Shown: positions 1 through 11,302, numbered from the stretch's first letter. The stretch is DNA of 64,000 nucleotides from Marinobacter sp. AC-23 (GCF_001858325.1 NZ_MBPP01000019.1:26615-90614); one strand, 5' to 3'. The notes: generated from the sequence alone by a model not told the origin. Numbers and translations: made by a program.

Positions 1-1568
1 CAAGCCAAGGTCAACCTGGCGGAACGTCACGTCTAGCTCAGCAACACGCTCACCTTCGGTATCATAGAGGCTGAATGTATCTTGTGAATACTGCGCTCCC
101 GCCACCAAAAACCGCTCGTACCCGTAATCAAGCGGCTGATACCACTGTGTGCGAACACGTGGTTCCGTGCCAAGCTGCACACCCGTTTGCCACTCGGCGC
201 CCAGTTCATTAAGCTCGGTCATGCGTAGGAAGATGCAAGATTGAAGCGCGTATCACCATCAAAATTATCCTCGTAGTTCAGGCCAAATGATAAATAATTA
301 GGCCCCCAACTTTTTTCCTGAACCTCAATGGTGAGCTGCGTTCCATCCTCGGATGGCGTCTGGGAATAGGACACAATTTCGTAATAACCAAGCCCGTATA
401 TGCGCTTTAGATCTGCTTCCAGTGCGTTCACATCCAGAGGCTCGCCGATTTTTTGTCGTATCCGCTCCCGAAGAAACTCCCGGCCCAGGCGGCGTTTATG
501 CTTTACCTCAATGCCGGCGACAACACCTGCACTTGGGGTCGCAGCGGCCAACCTTGACCGGTATGCCTGCCAAGCCTCGTTCGCTACCGTCAGGGAATTC
601 AGCTCTACCGCATGAGCTCGGGCGCCGCTGGCCCCAAGCTCAAATAATACTGGCGCGTTATAGAAATCTGCAGAGCTTTGGCCTTCAAGATCCGGCCGGA
701 TGAGCACATCCCTGTCGCCGAGCAAATCCAATTGTTGCTCCGTATTACGCCGGGTCATGATCGTAGTCAGCTGGCCGAATATGGAGAACGCCTCTCGCAG
801 ATTATCGGGGCCCAACAATGCGTCGGTAATATCAACCGCAATAATAACGTCGGCCCCCATATCACGGGCGACACTGACCGGCAGGTTAGCCGCAACTCCG
901 CCATCAACCAGCAAACGGCCATTCAGCTTCACCGGAGCATACACTCCGGGGATACTCATGCTTGCGCGTACGGCGGTCGCAACATTGCCACTGCCAAGCA
1001 CCACCAGGCGCCCAGTTTCCAGATCGGTCGCAACCGCGCGAAAGGGGATGGGAAGGCGGTCGAAATCTTCAACCAAGGCAACGTTATGGGTGAGTTCGTT
1101 TAGAATAAAACCAAGATTCTGACCGGCGATAATGCCGGCACCCAAGTGCAGACCCTCCAGACTAACGCCGAGGCCCGGTGTTACCGGGTATCTCCACTCG
1201 CCCTGCTTGCGGCGCAATGGCTTGTAGGCCCGACCTGGGTCGTCCCGAAAGCTCGACAGCCAGTCCATCTCGATAAACCGGCGCTCAATCTCCGCGACTG
1301 ACATGCCAGAAGCATAGAGTGCGGCCACCGCTGAGCCGGCGCTGGTGCCCACCACCATATCCACCGGGATATTCATTTCTTCCAACACCCGAAGCACGCC
1401 TACGTGGGCCATACCTTTGGCGCCGCCACCGCTGAGTACAAGCCCCACCCGAGGACGATCCGTTGGAGTATCACTGGCCGCTGCAGCGAGTGGTATGAAG
1501 AATGCTATAGCCAGACAGGCGAGAATTAATACCGAAAGCCGTTTCAAAACCTGATAAACCCCACACAC
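1..1568 (-). CDS. PlpD-like patatin phospholipase with POTRA and beta-barrel, frameshifted, 3' end outside window
   Basis: A predicted type Vd autotransporter-like lipase: signal peptide (LKRLSVLILACLAIAFF region), patatin domain with the oxyanion loop SGGGAKG, nucleophile motif GTSAGS and dyad motif DGG, then a POTRA-like segment (GREFLRERIRQKIGEPLD, YGLGYYEIVSY) and the first strands of a BamA-type outer-membrane barrel. The frame stops at 219, but a second frame (222 down to 1) carries on with barrel sequence (MTELNELGAEWQTG) without a stop to the window edge. One base missing at about 223-227 would join them, so I treat it as one gene. The start is uncertain: GTG at 1568 or TTG at 1547; the longer ATG-like start at 1634 would overlap the upstream gene. 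The family hydrolyses phospholipids at or beyond the outer membrane. It lies just downstream of the unknown gene at 1576-2178, perhaps co-transcribed. Confidence 0.85.
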
Positions 1569-1575
1569 TCCACGC

Positions 1576-2178
1576 TCACTGTTTTTTTGACTCGTTATCT
1601 GCCAACGAAAGATGCGACACATCCGGCACCACATGCGGTGGCAGGTCGCGCTCGATGCCTATATCACTTCCGGCGGGCGCCAAAGTCCAGTCATCAAGGT
1701 GCTGGAACATAGGTGGCGGTGCTTCCCCTGGCTCTGCGAGCGTTACACCAACGGGGTCAAGCCCAAGCGTTGACCCTGCGAGAATGTCATCTACCTTATC
1801 GCCAGCCACCGTTAAACGATCACCCGGCTCAACTCCCGGTGCGCCGGTGCTGTGTTGCGGATTCGCAGTGGCGGAGACCGGCTTCACAGGCTCAGGTATC
1901 GCGCTGGCAGGCGTGGCGGCTGGCGCTGGCTTTGTTTGGTTATGGGCCGCATTGCCAGACATGGGCTGAACATAGGCAACCATGCCGTGCTTTTTCAGCA
2001 CCGCCCTATACTTTTCTGCCTGCTCTTCATCCAGTTTATTCCGGATCACCACTGGACTACCGCTGAACATGCGCTCAATTTGCTCAACACTGGCTTTAAA
2101 CAGCGCCCGGGCATTGCTCCGTGCTGTTGCCATATCTGTACCTGGGGCACACTCACCCTTGAATACGAGCTGAAACAT
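1576..2178 (-). CDS. Conserved hypothetical protein, 200 aa
   Basis: I do not recognise a named family with confidence. The first 75 residues form a compact domain (MFQLVFKGECAPG, then FSGSPVVIRNKLDEEQAEKY, KKHGMVAYV) of the kind found at the N-terminus of several small proteobacterial proteins, where a short loop-helix unit combines two residue partners. The rest is low-complexity, rich in Pro and Ala, and ends in a charged tail; there is no signal peptide or membrane segment. The ATG at 2178 is preferred over a TTG at 2184 because AGGAGA lies eight bases upstream. It may form an operon with the patatin gene, which starts within 30 bases of its stop. Function is unknown. Confidence 0.7.
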   Translation of the reverse strand: MFQLVFKGECAPGTDMATARSNARALFKASVEQIERMFSGSPVVIRNKLDEEQAEKYRAVLKKHGMVAYVQPMSGNAAHNQTKPAPAATPASAIPEPVKPVSATANPQHSTGAPGVEPGDRLTVAGDKVDDILAGSTLGLDPVGVTLAEPGEAPPPMFQHLDDWTLAPAGSDIGIERDLPPHVVPDVSHLSLADNESKKQ

Positions 2179-2403
2179 GGGCAACTCTCCTACCGTCGAT
2201 TTCGTTTCATGATAGTTGATAGGGTACCGCCAGGGGAGCCCTTGCGCTCAAAACACACCTGCTAATTAATGCAAACTGCAAACAATTGAAAAAAATCGGC
2301 CAGCCTTCGCGCAAAAGTTGACAGTCTTTGCAATAATCAACCGTAACGAACCATTACAATCTGTTACACTCAATCCGGAACGCTTTTCCGGGGAGCCCAC
2401 ATC

Positions 2404-2769
2404 ATGAACATCCAGAATCTGACCTTTGCGGCAGCCGTGGTTTCACTGCTTGCTGCACCAGCCGCTCAGGCAGAGAATCTGGACATAGTAATGAGCCAGG
2501 TATTCGCCCAGGATCACGCTACTTACATCGGATATGAAAGCGTTGAGCGTGAAGACATTCCTGTCACTTCGGTTCTTGAGCGCAAGTACCTGATCGTAGA
2601 CTTTCGCCTTGCAGCCAGCCAGCAAGCCTCCGAGAAGCTCCAGGCCAGCGTTCACAAAGTATGTATGGCCTTGCTAAAAGACCGCGAACTGGTTCGCAGC
2701 TTGTCTGACTCGGGCTACGACATGGTTTCTGTGGCCTTTGATCGTCGCTCTCAGTTCGACTGTTTGTAA
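2404..2769 (+). CDS. Small secreted protein of unknown function, 121 aa
   Basis: A clear Sec signal peptide (MNIQNLTFAAAVVSLLAAPAAQA, cleavage after AQA) is followed by about 97 residues of mature protein with two cysteines (VCMALL and the penultimate FDCL) that could pair in the periplasm. A good ribosome site, GGGGAG, lies ten bases before the ATG. The 219-base gap upstream is A+T rich and must hold the divergent promoters for this gene and for the gene at 1576-2178; I see no clear operator in it. No recognised domain. It is a plausible lineage-specific periplasmic protein. Confidence 0.75.
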   Translation: MNIQNLTFAAAVVSLLAAPAAQAENLDIVMSQVFAQDHATYIGYESVEREDIPVTSVLERKYLIVDFRLAASQQASEKLQASVHKVCMALLKDRELVRSLSDSGYDMVSVAFDRRSQFDCL

Positions 2770-2798
2770 ATCTGCCATACATCGGTCAGCAAGACTGC

Positions 2799-5581
2799 TT
2801 ACTCCTCTCGCCCCAGCAGTTTCGGAAACGCTTCAAGCGCACCGTTGACCGCATCCAGATTAAACGCCTCTACATCAGCCATCAGTTTCTCACCGTAGCG
2901 AGTCACCGATCGGGAACGATAACGTTGTCCCCACTCCAACACACGATGGGCAAACTCCCGCATTTCTTCCGGGTCGCCACTCTCCCGCACAGCTTCCCAT
3001 TCGTCGCCAAAATCGGCCGTTAGCTGTTCTCTCAGCCAGCCTCGCTCCTGAATGCTCAGAGTCTGTGCCAGCAGCCGTTCAGATTCCTTGGTCTCGCCAC
3101 CGTCCTCGGCCTGCTCGCCCGTTGCCACAACGTTAGGCAACGTGAGGGTAAAAATGGATCCACGCCCTGGCTCACTTTCCACCTTCAACTCGCCGCCCAT
3201 CATTTGCGCCAATTTACGGCTAATAGCCAGACCAAGACCTGTGCCTCCGTAACGGCGGGTGTTCTGTCCCTCTTGCTGCTCGAATGCATCAAAAATGCGA
3301 TCGCGCTGATCCGTGGGGATCCCTATCCCGGAATCCTCTACCTTAACCATAAGCCTATAGCTCTGATGCTCTGATACGTCCTCGGTTGCGCCTTTTACCG
3401 GCAGCACGGTTGCTCTCACTGCAACTCCGCCTTCATGAGTGAACTTGATGGCGTTTCCTACAAGATTAAACAACACCTGCCGGAAACGGGTTTCGTCCAA
3501 CATCATGGCAACAGGCATATCAGAACCCACGCTGACCTCCAGGGTAATCCCCTGCTCCCGCGCTCGCAGATCAAAGATGTGGCGAACATCATCGAGCAGT
3601 CGGCGCACGGATACCGGCGAGTAGTCCAGCCGCATTTTCCCGGCCTCTATGCGGGAGAGGTCAAGGATATCGTTGATCAGCATCAGCAGGCTGCGGCTTC
3701 CCGCTCGAATGGCATCCAGATAGTTGCGCTGCTGCGGGTCTGTCACACTGTTGCTCAGCAAATCACTGTAGCCAATCACGGCGTTCATGGGTGTGCGAAT
3801 TTCATGAGACATATTCGCTAAAAATTCGCTCTTGGTTCGGCTGGCAGCCTCTGCCTCTCGGGCCAGCCGCTCCGCTTCCAGCTTGGCAGCCCTCAGCTCG
3901 TCCTCACTCCGGCGCAGCGCATTTTCAGAACGGATACGCTCGTCCACCTCCCGCGATAGCTTACGGTTCCAATATAGGAAAATGAGCACGACCACAAGGG
4001 CGATCAGAACAACCCGCCGCACCACGGTGTAGTCGGCTTCTTGCTCAATATCGAGATGAATCCAGCGGTTATATATAGCTTCGGTATCGGCAGGCTTCAG
4101 GCTACCAAGGGCCTTGTTCAGTATACGGTGAAGTTCCGGGCTGTCTTTACGAACCGCGAGCCGGAGATCGTATTGATAAGGTGTGATACTGGTGATTCTC
4201 AGATTAGAAAGCCCAAGCCGGGCAACGGTATAGCTAACCGCTGGAATGTGGGTCACCATGACATCGAGATCGCCATTGGAAAGCGCCAACAGTCCATCCT
4301 CTACCGTGGCCACCGGGTAAAGATCCAGGTTCGGATGGTTGATAAGCAGGTAATCGTGAGCAGCATGCCGGTTGACCACACCGACACGCTCACTGCGCAG
4401 CTCCCTCAAGTCTCCGATAAAGCGCCCATCATCCCGAATGGCCAGGGCAATCGGCACGTTCACGTAGGCCCGGGTAAACAAAAACGAGTCTTCAGTTCGG
4501 GGTGTGCGCGACAGTCCGGGCAAAATATCCACCTCCCCGGAAACAAGGGCCTGTTCTGCAACCACGCGGTTTTTCAAAATCTTGTTTTCAAACCGCGCAC
4601 CAAGCTGGCTTTCCAGGCGCGCAACAAGATCGGGTACCAGGCCGGTGGCTCGGCCATCCTGTTCGTATTCAAACGGTGGCCAATCAGAGCGATAACCAAC
4701 CTTGAGAGCGGAATGGCGCTTAAGCCAGTCAACATCAGAGGCCGAGAGCTCTACGCCATTTTGTTCCAGCGCGGAAAGATCCACCTCAAGCCACGATTGC
4801 CGGATAACCCGGTGCTCGTTATGGCTTATCGCATCCACGGTTTGATCCAGAACCTAAATAGGGGCTCGTCGCTCTCATCAACCTGAAGTACCACGTCCAC
4901 TGACTTTTGATCCAGCAACACCGACAAACCAATACCGTTGATCATGGCTGACTGAAGGTAGTCGGAAACTACCGGTACCGGGCCAAGAAACGCATCCGCC
5001 TGGCCAGATAGTACTTGGCTAACAGCCTCGCCCAGGCTCTGCACCGGCACAGGCGTAAAGCTCTCAACAGAGTCAAGCATGCTGTATTGGTTGGGGTCGC
5101 CCTCCAAAACAGCTATACGGCTGCCTTCCAGATCTGTCAGCGAACGGATTGAGGAATCTCCCGCGCTGATAAACAGACCATAAGTGAGTGTCATCAACGG
5201 GCTGGTAAAGCGCGTGCCAGCAGGCACAGGTGTGCCCGGCAGCCTGGTGGTCAAAAGCGCATCAATTACAGGTTCATCGAGCACCGGCCCGGCATTGGAG
5301 GCCGAGCTGATTACCACAGGCTCAATCAGGAGGCCAAGCTTGTCTGAAAGCCGGGCAAGATAGTCAACGTAAGTGCCTTCCAGATTTCCGTTCCCAGTAT
5401 CAAACACCAGCGGTACCTGGCCTGCGCGCACACCCACTCGCAGCACTTCTTGCTCACTGACCCAGCGTAAGTCCTTGCTCCCTAGGACCGGTGCTGGCGA
5501 TGCCTGGGGAGGGTCTGCCAGTGCCGGGGATGGACACACCAATAACAGCCAGCAGGATAGAAACAGGAGTATGGCCTTCAC
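2799..5581 (-). CDS. BvgS-like sensor histidine kinase with two periplasmic solute-binding domains, frameshifted
   Basis: Read as one 927-residue protein: signal peptide ([16 protein letters not shown]), a first SBP_bac_3 domain (about 45-245), a second SBP_bac_3 domain (from [15 protein letters not shown], about 285-510), one membrane segment ([15 protein letters not shown]), a short coiled coil, HisKA with the phospho-acceptor in [18 protein letters not shown], HATPase_c with N box NAIKFT, DSGIGIP and [10 protein letters not shown], then a C-terminal helical tail. The frame breaks at the AAA run at 4841-4843: one more A joins ...FRFWIK to [11 protein letters not shown] exactly. There is no receiver or clear Hpt domain and no adjacent response regulator. 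Tandem Venus-flytrap domains suggest sensing of a small amino-acid- or organic-acid-like ligand in the periplasm. The start is a GTG at 5581. Confidence 0.85.
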
Positions 5582-5645
5582 TACTATAGCCTCAGACGTT
5601 GCGCTTCATTTTTGGATAAATACGTGGGTACGTGCAGACCGCCTA

Positions 5646-7082
5646 CTAGACAGCTGGCTGACCAATTCTTACGCAGTTACGACCCGCATCCTTGGCAACA
5701 TAAAGCGCACGATCGGCCCGCTCGAAAACCAGCTCTTCAGTATCCCCCGGAGTAAAGGCGGCGAGACCGGCAGAGTAGGTAATAGTTACAGGTTCGCCTC
5801 CGAAATGGAACGGCAGCGCACTGATGTGCGTTCGAAGTTTGTCCATTACTGCTTTGGCGTCCTCGGGCGAAGTCTCAGGGAACAGCAGCACAAACTCCTC
5901 GCCGCCATAACGGGCAACAAAGTCGGTGTTACGCAAACGGGTCATGAGCTCCTTGGCCACAAGCTGAAGCACCCTGTCACCCGCTTTATGTCCATAGGAA
6001 TCGTTTACACGTTTAAAAAGATCGATATCCAGAACGCCAACAGTCAGCGGGTACTGATAACGCTTCCACCGATTAAACTCGAAAGACAAGCGCTCCTGCC
6101 AGCCTTCGCGATTGGGCAGCTGGGTAAGCAGGTCTGTCATGGCTCGTTCGCGCTCTTTGCGAACCTGCCCTTGCATTTGTTCCGAGTGCGCCTCCATAAC
6201 CGCCACTTTTTCCTGCATGGATTTCAGCTGCTCACAGAGCATTTGCTCCCGTTCCGCCTCCTCAAGCCGGAAACGGCCAACTGCCTGGCCAATATATTCC
6301 AAGTGACTACTGACGGACCGCTTCAGCCCATGAATATCGTCCATGGCATCAATGTGCAGGCTAACCTGCTCGATTTCTTCACGGATATTCCGGTCCAGAG
6401 TTTCTGCTGCGTCCTCGCGGCCAGTCTGCGCCGAGCACTGTACTAAAAAGTGCTCTTGCAGTACCTGAAGACGCTCATCGAGGCGTATTAGAAAAGCCTC
6501 GAACTCCCTCTGACTACGAGTAACGGCGACAACAACCAAGTCGGCGACCTGATTTAGTCCGTCCCGCAATTCATCCCAATTGTCGCTGGCCAGGAGAGCC
6601 TTCTGAAGGCTTCTCGCCTGCCTTTCAGCGCCTGCCTCCAGGGAAACCTGACCAAGCAAGTGGCCCAGGAGGTGCCCAACCCGCCGAGCAATCCAGAGCC
6701 GCTGGCTGTGGTGGCTTTCAACAGCCACGCTATCTAGCGCACCGGCTTTATCTGCGGCCTCTGGTTCCGCGCGGGTACCGGCAGGGGGCCAAGGGTGATT
6801 CTGGTCACTACGGGCAGGCGCTTCATCCAGAAGGGCGACCTGGCGGTCGATCTGCTCCTGCAGCTCCCGCCAGCTCTTCACATCAACCTTTCTCTTGCGT
6901 AAGTCGGATCGAACACGGTCAAGCAGGCGATCCAGCTCGGGTGCCTGACCTTCAGAGGCGAGACTGGTTCGCACCAGCATACGTTCCAGCGAATTACGTT
7001 CAGCCTTCCACTGCTCTTCACGCTGTTCCGCAGACTCAAGTTCCTGGAAGTATTTTTCTTTCCAGGTTTGATCCGATGACAT
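5646..7082 (-). CDS. Diguanylate cyclase with long coiled-coil N-terminus
   Basis: 478 residues, soluble, with about 310 residues of helical, Glu/Gln/Arg-rich sequence before a C-terminal GGDEF domain (DLLTQLPNREGW to about residue 470). The active-site loop is RYGGEEF, and the product-inhibition site RNTD sits five residues before it, so this should be an active, feedback-inhibited cyclic di-GMP synthase. The N-terminal half resembles the domain of cytoplasmic cyclases that sense through helical bundles; no PAS or GAF is visible. The ATG shares one base with the xerC stop (TAATG), so translation is probably coupled to xerC. Its own stop leaves 64 bases before the kinase gene downstream. Confidence 0.9.
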   Translation of the reverse strand: MSSDQTWKEKYFQELESAEQREEQWKAERNSLERMLVRTSLASEGQAPELDRLLDRVRSDLRKRKVDVKSWRELQEQIDRQVALLDEAPARSDQNHPWPPAGTRAEPEAADKAGALDSVAVESHHSQRLWIARRVGHLLGHLLGQVSLEAGAERQARSLQKALLASDNWDELRDGLNQVADLVVVAVTRSQREFEAFLIRLDERLQVLQEHFLVQCSAQTGREDAAETLDRNIREEIEQVSLHIDAMDDIHGLKRSVSSHLEYIGQAVGRFRLEEAEREQMLCEQLKSMQEKVAVMEAHSEQMQGQVRKERERAMTDLLTQLPNREGWQERLSFEFNRWKRYQYPLTVGVLDIDLFKRVNDSYGHKAGDRVLQLVAKELMTRLRNTDFVARYGGEEFVLLFPETSPEDAKAVMDKLRTHISALPFHFGGEPVTITYSAGLAAFTPGDTEELVFERADRALYVAKDAGRNCVRIGQPAV

Positions 7083-8053
7083 TAAGCACTTCCTTCTTGT
7101 TCGGAGTTTTGCTCGTCGTTACGCGGATTTTGCCGGCGCGCCCTCGGGTGGCTTTGGTCATACACCCGAGCCAAATGCTGAAAATCGAGATGAGTATAGA
7201 TCTGTGTGGTGGCTATGTCCGCATGGCCCAGCAACTCCTGAACCGCTCGCAAATCGCCGCTGGACTCGAGCATATGACTGGCAAACGAATGCCGCAACAT
7301 GTGCGGGTGAAGCTTCTGATCGGCCCCCTTAACAACCCCCCAACGGCTCAACCGAGCCTGAACGCTGCGATGGCTAAGACGGTCTCCACGGCGGCTTACA
7401 AACAAGGCCCCCTCGGCCTCCGGTGCCAGCTCTGCGCGAATGGGCAGCCACTGAGCTATGGCCTTCAGCGCTTTACGGCCTACAGGAAGTATGCGTGTTT
7501 TGCTTCCTTTACCCACAACCCGTGCTTCACCAGCTTCGCTATCAACTGCATTGAGATCCAGGCTGGCCAGTTCCGCCAGGCGCAAGCCAGATGAGTACAT
7601 TAATTCAAACATGCACCTGTCGCGCACTTCCAGGGGGTCATCCGGTGAGGCATCGAGAAGATAATTGAGTTGATCCACATCGGCTACGCCAGGCAGGCGC
7701 CGGCCGCTTTTTGGCGCGCGAATGTCCAATGCTGGGTTATCCGTGGCCTGTCGCTCCCGCAACAGATACTGATAAAAGCGTCTTGTTGCCGACAGATGCC
7801 GGGCAATACTGCGACCGCCTAACCCTTGGCGACTGAGGTTTGCAACATAGCGGCGCAGATCATAGCCACTAACGGCCCGCCACTGGGCAATGTGTTGATC
7901 TACAAGCCAAGCCGCAAGCCGATTTAGATCACGATGATAGCTTTCGCAGGTTCGGGGTGAGTGGCGTTTTTCCGATGCCAGGTGCTGTATAAAGCCTGCC
8001 ATATGCCCGCTCAGCTCATCCGTCAATTGAGCTGGCACGGACGCAACGGTCAT
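7082..8053 (-). CDS. xerC: Tyrosine recombinase XerC
   Basis: Site-specific recombinase that, with XerD, resolves chromosome dimers at dif. SAM-like core-binding domain in the first 95 residues, then the catalytic domain with all six active residues: R158 (SGLRLAEL), K in GKGSK (about 182), H251 and R254 (HPHMLRHSF), H277 (LLGHADI) and nucleophile Y286 (TQIYTH). 323 residues from the ATG at 8053, one base after the DUF484 stop; an in-frame upstream TTG at 8074 is possible. The order dapF-DUF484-xerC is classical in gammaproteobacteria. The C-terminal tail (PRARRQNPRNDEQ) is longer and more charged than in E. coli. Confidence 0.95.
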   Translation of the reverse strand: MTVASVPAQLTDELSGHMAGFIQHLASEKRHSPRTCESYHRDLNRLAAWLVDQHIAQWRAVSGYDLRRYVANLSRQGLGGRSIARHLSATRRFYQYLLRERQATDNPALDIRAPKSGRRLPGVADVDQLNYLLDASPDDPLEVRDRCMFELMYSSGLRLAELASLDLNAVDSEAGEARVVGKGSKTRILPVGRKALKAIAQWLPIRAELAPEAEGALFVSRRGDRLSHRSVQARLSRWGVVKGADQKLHPHMLRHSFASHMLESSGDLRAVQELLGHADIATTQIYTHLDFQHLARVYDQSHPRARRQNPRNDEQNSEQEGSA

Positions 8054-8054
8054 T

Positions 8055-8800
8055 TTAGCGCGACTCAGCCGCAAGATCGGCTACCGGAACAGCCGAGGTG
8101 TGGCGCCGAATCATGGGCGGCAATAGCCGGCTTAGCGTGTCGCTGATGTAGCTGAGAAACAGCGACCCCATGCTCTGATCAAAGTAGCCAGGCTGACAAC
8201 TGCCAACTGCGAAAACCCCTACCAGATCATCGTGGCGCAACGGTACCAGGCAACCGACGCAATGGGCACATCCCGACCCGGGAACAAGAATGCCCGCTCA
8301 CTCTCACGGAACTGTCCACACACCGCTTTGCTGCCTTCCAAAAGGTTACCAAGGCGGTCATGAGCCTCCGAAGGGCTCACAACATGAAGCGCTCCCTGGG
8401 AACTGCCGGCCACCTCTGCATCGGTAAACAGGATCACCGATGCCGCGTCCAACCCGAAATCGCCGCGAATACTGTCATCAATGGCGGATGCCATATCCAT
8501 AAGATTGCGAGCTTCGATGACTTGCATCAGTAGCCGTTTGCTCTTTTCGAACAGGCGATCGTTGTGGCGGGCAATGGACACCAGCTCAACCAGTTCATGG
8601 CGGAGCGTGTCACGCTGCTCGCGGAACAGGTGTACCTGGCGCTCAACCAAGGAAATGGCCCGGCCACTGTCATGGGGTAGGGTCAGGCTACGCAGAAGCT
8701 CATCCTGATCGACAAAAAAGTCAGGATTGCTTTTCAGGTACTCAGCCACCGCTTCCCGGGTGAGCTCGCCGGCCTTCTGGTGGGCCGTTTGGTCTGTCAT
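8055..8800 (-). CDS. DUF484 family protein, frameshifted
   Basis: Conserved GAF-like protein found between dapF and xerC in many gammaproteobacteria (YigA in E. coli); molecular role unknown. N-terminal helix with the family signature AVAEYLKSNPDFF, then a coiled segment (SLVERQVHLFREQRD) and a GAF-like domain. The main frame breaks at 8249-8250: inserting one C turns VAWYRC into VALVPLRHDDLVGVFAVGS, the expected family end, which continues in the next frame to a stop at 8055. Total 248 residues. The ATG at 8800 (MTDQTAHQ) is chosen because it follows the dapF stop by 16 bases. Confidence 0.9.
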
Positions 8801-8816
8801 CGTGCTCTCCTGGCTG

Positions 8817-9734
8817 TCAGATCCGTTGCTTATGTGGGCGACTGGTTTTTCTTCGCCGGCTACCACTTGAATCACCGGGCAGTCTCAACTGCCCCTCAAA
8901 TACACTTGTGGCAGGCCCTTCCATCATAACAGGCGACCCTTCACCCTGCCATTCAATGACCAACCGGCCCCCTCGCAAGTCCACTTCCACACGTTTGTCG
9001 AGAAAGCCGCGCAATTGTCCGGCGACTACCGCCGCGCAGGCACCACTTCCACAGGCAAGGGTTTCGCCCGAGCCGCGTTCATACACCCTGAGGCGCGCAT
9101 GGTTCCGGCTGATTATCTGCAAAAAACCGATATTGGCCCGTGATGGAAATCGCGGATGGCATTCCAGACGCGGCCCAAGCTCTGCAACCGGCGCTGTATC
9201 CACGTCCTCAACGACAATAACCGCATGGGGGTTGCCCATCGAAACCGCGCTGAGCTCAACCGTTTCAGCGCCTGCTTCTACGGTATACACATTTTTGCGG
9301 CATTCTGCCGCAAAAGGAATGGCAGACGGGTTTAGCTCAGGCACCCCCATATTGACCATTACCACACTGTCTTTGACCATCCGCAACTCAATCACTCCTC
9401 CGGCGGTCTGGACACGTATGATCTTTTTATTCGTGAGGCGCTGGTCGCGCACGAACTTTGCGAAGCACCGGGCGCCATTGCCACACTGCTCGACTTCAGA
9501 ACCGTCGGCATTGAATATCCGGTAACGGAAATCCACATCGGGCAGCCCCGGGGGCTCAACTACCAGCAACTGATCAAAACCGATACCCATGTTGCGATCC
9601 GCCAGTTCCCGAATCATTTCCGGGCGCAGCCGAAATGGCTGACTGATGGCATCAACCACCATAAAGTCGTTGCCCAGTCCGTGCATTTTGCTGAACCGGA
9701 GCAGTGGCCCCTGATTATGGCGCGGCTGGCTCAT
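8817..9734 (-). CDS. dapF: Diaminopimelate epimerase
   Basis: Converts LL- to meso-diaminopimelate, the penultimate step to lysine and a peptidoglycan precursor. The two catalytic cysteines are present, in [10 protein letters not shown] and in LACGSGACA, as are KMHGLGNDF and GNPHAVI. 305 residues, a little longer than E. coli DapF because of a basic C-terminal tail ([15 protein letters not shown]). The ATG at 9734 has an ideal ribosome site (GGAGGGCACGAG); an alternative ATG at 9752 overlaps the lysA stop as ATGA. It lies in the lptM-lysA-dapF-DUF484-xerC operon. Confidence 0.96.
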   Translation of the reverse strand: MSQPRHNQGPLLRFSKMHGLGNDFMVVDAISQPFRLRPEMIRELADRNMGIGFDQLLVVEPPGLPDVDFRYRIFNADGSEVEQCGNGARCFAKFVRDQRLTNKKIIRVQTAGGVIELRMVKDSVVMVNMGVPELNPSAIPFAAECRKNVYTVEAGAETVELSAVSMGNPHAVIVVEDVDTAPVAELGPRLECHPRFPSRANIGFLQIISRNHARLRVYERGSGETLACGSGACAAVVAGQLRGFLDKRVEVDLRGGRLVIEWQGEGSPVMMEGPATSVFEGQLRLPGDSSGSRRRKTSRPHKQRI

Positions 9735-9748
9735 CTCGTGCCCTCCAC

Positions 9749-10999
9749 TCATTCCGACAGGCAGTTTTCTGGAGCAAGCTGATCCTCAATTGTCTCGCGA
9801 TGGCGGACAATGTGCACCTGGTCGCCATCAACCATCAGTTCTGGCGGACGATTACGGGTATTGTAATTGGAGCTCATCACAAAACCATAAGCCCCCGCGG
9901 AGCGCACCGCCAAGAGATCCCCTGCTTTGAGCTGGAGTGGCCTGTCTTTGCCCAGAAAATCCCCGGTTTCGCATACTGGGCCAACCAAATCCCAGATTTT
10001 TTCTTCTGCATCCTGATGAGGCTGCACGGGTACAATGGCCTGCCAAGCGCTATACAATGCCGGGCGAATCAAATCGTTCATGGCGGCGTCGATGATCGCG
10101 AAATTACGATGCTCGGTGCACTTCAGGAACTCCACCCGGGTAATCAGTATGCCGGCATTGGCCGCAATAGAGCGACCCGGTTCAAGGATCAGCTCCAGCT
10201 TCCGGTCGCCAATGCGCTCATCCAGAGCCTTAACATATTCAGACGGCTCAGGCGGCTGTTCATCATTGTAAGTTACGCCCAAACCACCACCCATATCCAA
10301 GTGCCGGATGTGAATGCCGTTGTCCGCAAGCGCGTCAATCAGTTCCAGCACGCGATCCAGCGTATCCAAAAATGGAGTCACCGACGTAAGCTGCGAACCA
10401 ATGTGACAATCCACACCTTTGACATCCAAGTTTGGCAGTGTTGCAGCCCGGGCGTAGACAGCCAGTGCTTCTGCTATATCAATCCCAAACTTGTTCTCTT
10501 TCAAGCCCGTAGAAATGTAAGGGTGGGTTCCTGCGTCGACATCCGGGTTCACACGCAGAGAAACCGCGGCTTTAACCCCTAGCTCTCCAGCCACCGCGTT
10601 AAGCCGATCCAGCTCGGTGTCGGACTCCACGTTAAAACAGCGAACGCCGGCTTCCAGAGCCCGGCGCATCTCCCATTCCTGTTTACCCACGCCAGAAAAC
10701 ACAACCTTGCCAGCATCGCCTCCTGCTCGAAGAACCCGCTCCAGTTCGCCGGCAGAAACTATGTCAAAACCGGCACCCAGACGCGCCAGCACATTCAGAA
10801 CGGCCAAATTGCTGTTAGCTTTGACGGCGTAACATACAAGGAGCGGGCGATCTGTCAGTGCCTCATCGTAGGCCCGGTAATGGCGCTCCAGAGTCGCCCG
10901 GGAATATACGTAAGCCGGCGTACCAAAGCGCTCTGCAATGGTGGAGACAGGCACGTCTTCTGCGTAAAGCTCGCCGTTGCGGTAGTTAAAATGATCCAT
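9749..10999 (-). CDS. lysA: Diaminopimelate decarboxylase
   Basis: PLP-dependent last step of lysine synthesis. 416 residues, normal for the family, with the PLP lysine in CYAVKANSN, the glycine-rich phosphate loop [16 protein letters not shown], and the C-terminal [11 protein letters not shown] and [14 protein letters not shown] motifs that complete the active site across the dimer. An ATG with CAGGA nine bases upstream. It is followed at once by dapF, so the two last DAP-pathway steps are co-expressed. Confidence 0.97.
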   Translation of the reverse strand: MDHFNYRNGELYAEDVPVSTIAERFGTPAYVYSRATLERHYRAYDEALTDRPLLVCYAVKANSNLAVLNVLARLGAGFDIVSAGELERVLRAGGDAGKVVFSGVGKQEWEMRRALEAGVRCFNVESDTELDRLNAVAGELGVKAAVSLRVNPDVDAGTHPYISTGLKENKFGIDIAEALAVYARAATLPNLDVKGVDCHIGSQLTSVTPFLDTLDRVLELIDALADNGIHIRHLDMGGGLGVTYNDEQPPEPSEYVKALDERIGDRKLELILEPGRSIAANAGILITRVEFLKCTEHRNFAIIDAAMNDLIRPALYSAWQAIVPVQPHQDAEEKIWDLVGPVCETGDFLGKDRPLQLKAGDLLAVRSAGAYGFVMSSNYNTRNRPPELMVDGDQVHIVRHRETIEDQLAPENCLSE

Positions 11000-11040
11000 T
11001 TGGTTCCTGAGTCGTTTAGCGGTGGCGGGTATACGCGGGA

Positions 11041-11232
11041 CTATTCAGCACTTGCATCAGCATTCCCGTTGCGGTCGTCCGGACGCTCACTTTGTGTTCC
11101 GGCGCTGGCTGGCTGCCCTGCGGGCCTGGACGAGGCTTGCGGATTCTCCCGGTATAACGGCCCTTTCTGGCCGCAGCCACCAAGTGCAGCCGCCATAACC
11201 AGAATCACGATCGGCAGTGTCCACGCGCGCAT
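11041..11232 (-). CDS. lptM: LptM (YifL)-type small lipoprotein
   Basis: A 63-residue lipoprotein: MRAWTLPIVILVMAAALGGC with lipobox LGGC, then GQKGPLY, the signature of the LptM/YifL family, and a polar disordered tail. In E. coli LptM binds the LptDE translocon and helps its oxidative maturation in the outer membrane. The position immediately upstream of lysA-dapF and next to cyaA is the usual one. Chosen start: ATG at 11232, since the lipobox must lie about 20 residues in. Confidence 0.92.
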   Translation of the reverse strand: MRAWTLPIVILVMAAALGGCGQKGPLYRENPQASSRPAGQPASAGTQSERPDDRNGNADASAE

Positions 11233-11302
11233 ACTTACCACCTCTGAGTTCATAATGGCCAAAGTATACCTGACCCGCCCACCGCACGGCGAGGCCGGCG
11301 GG

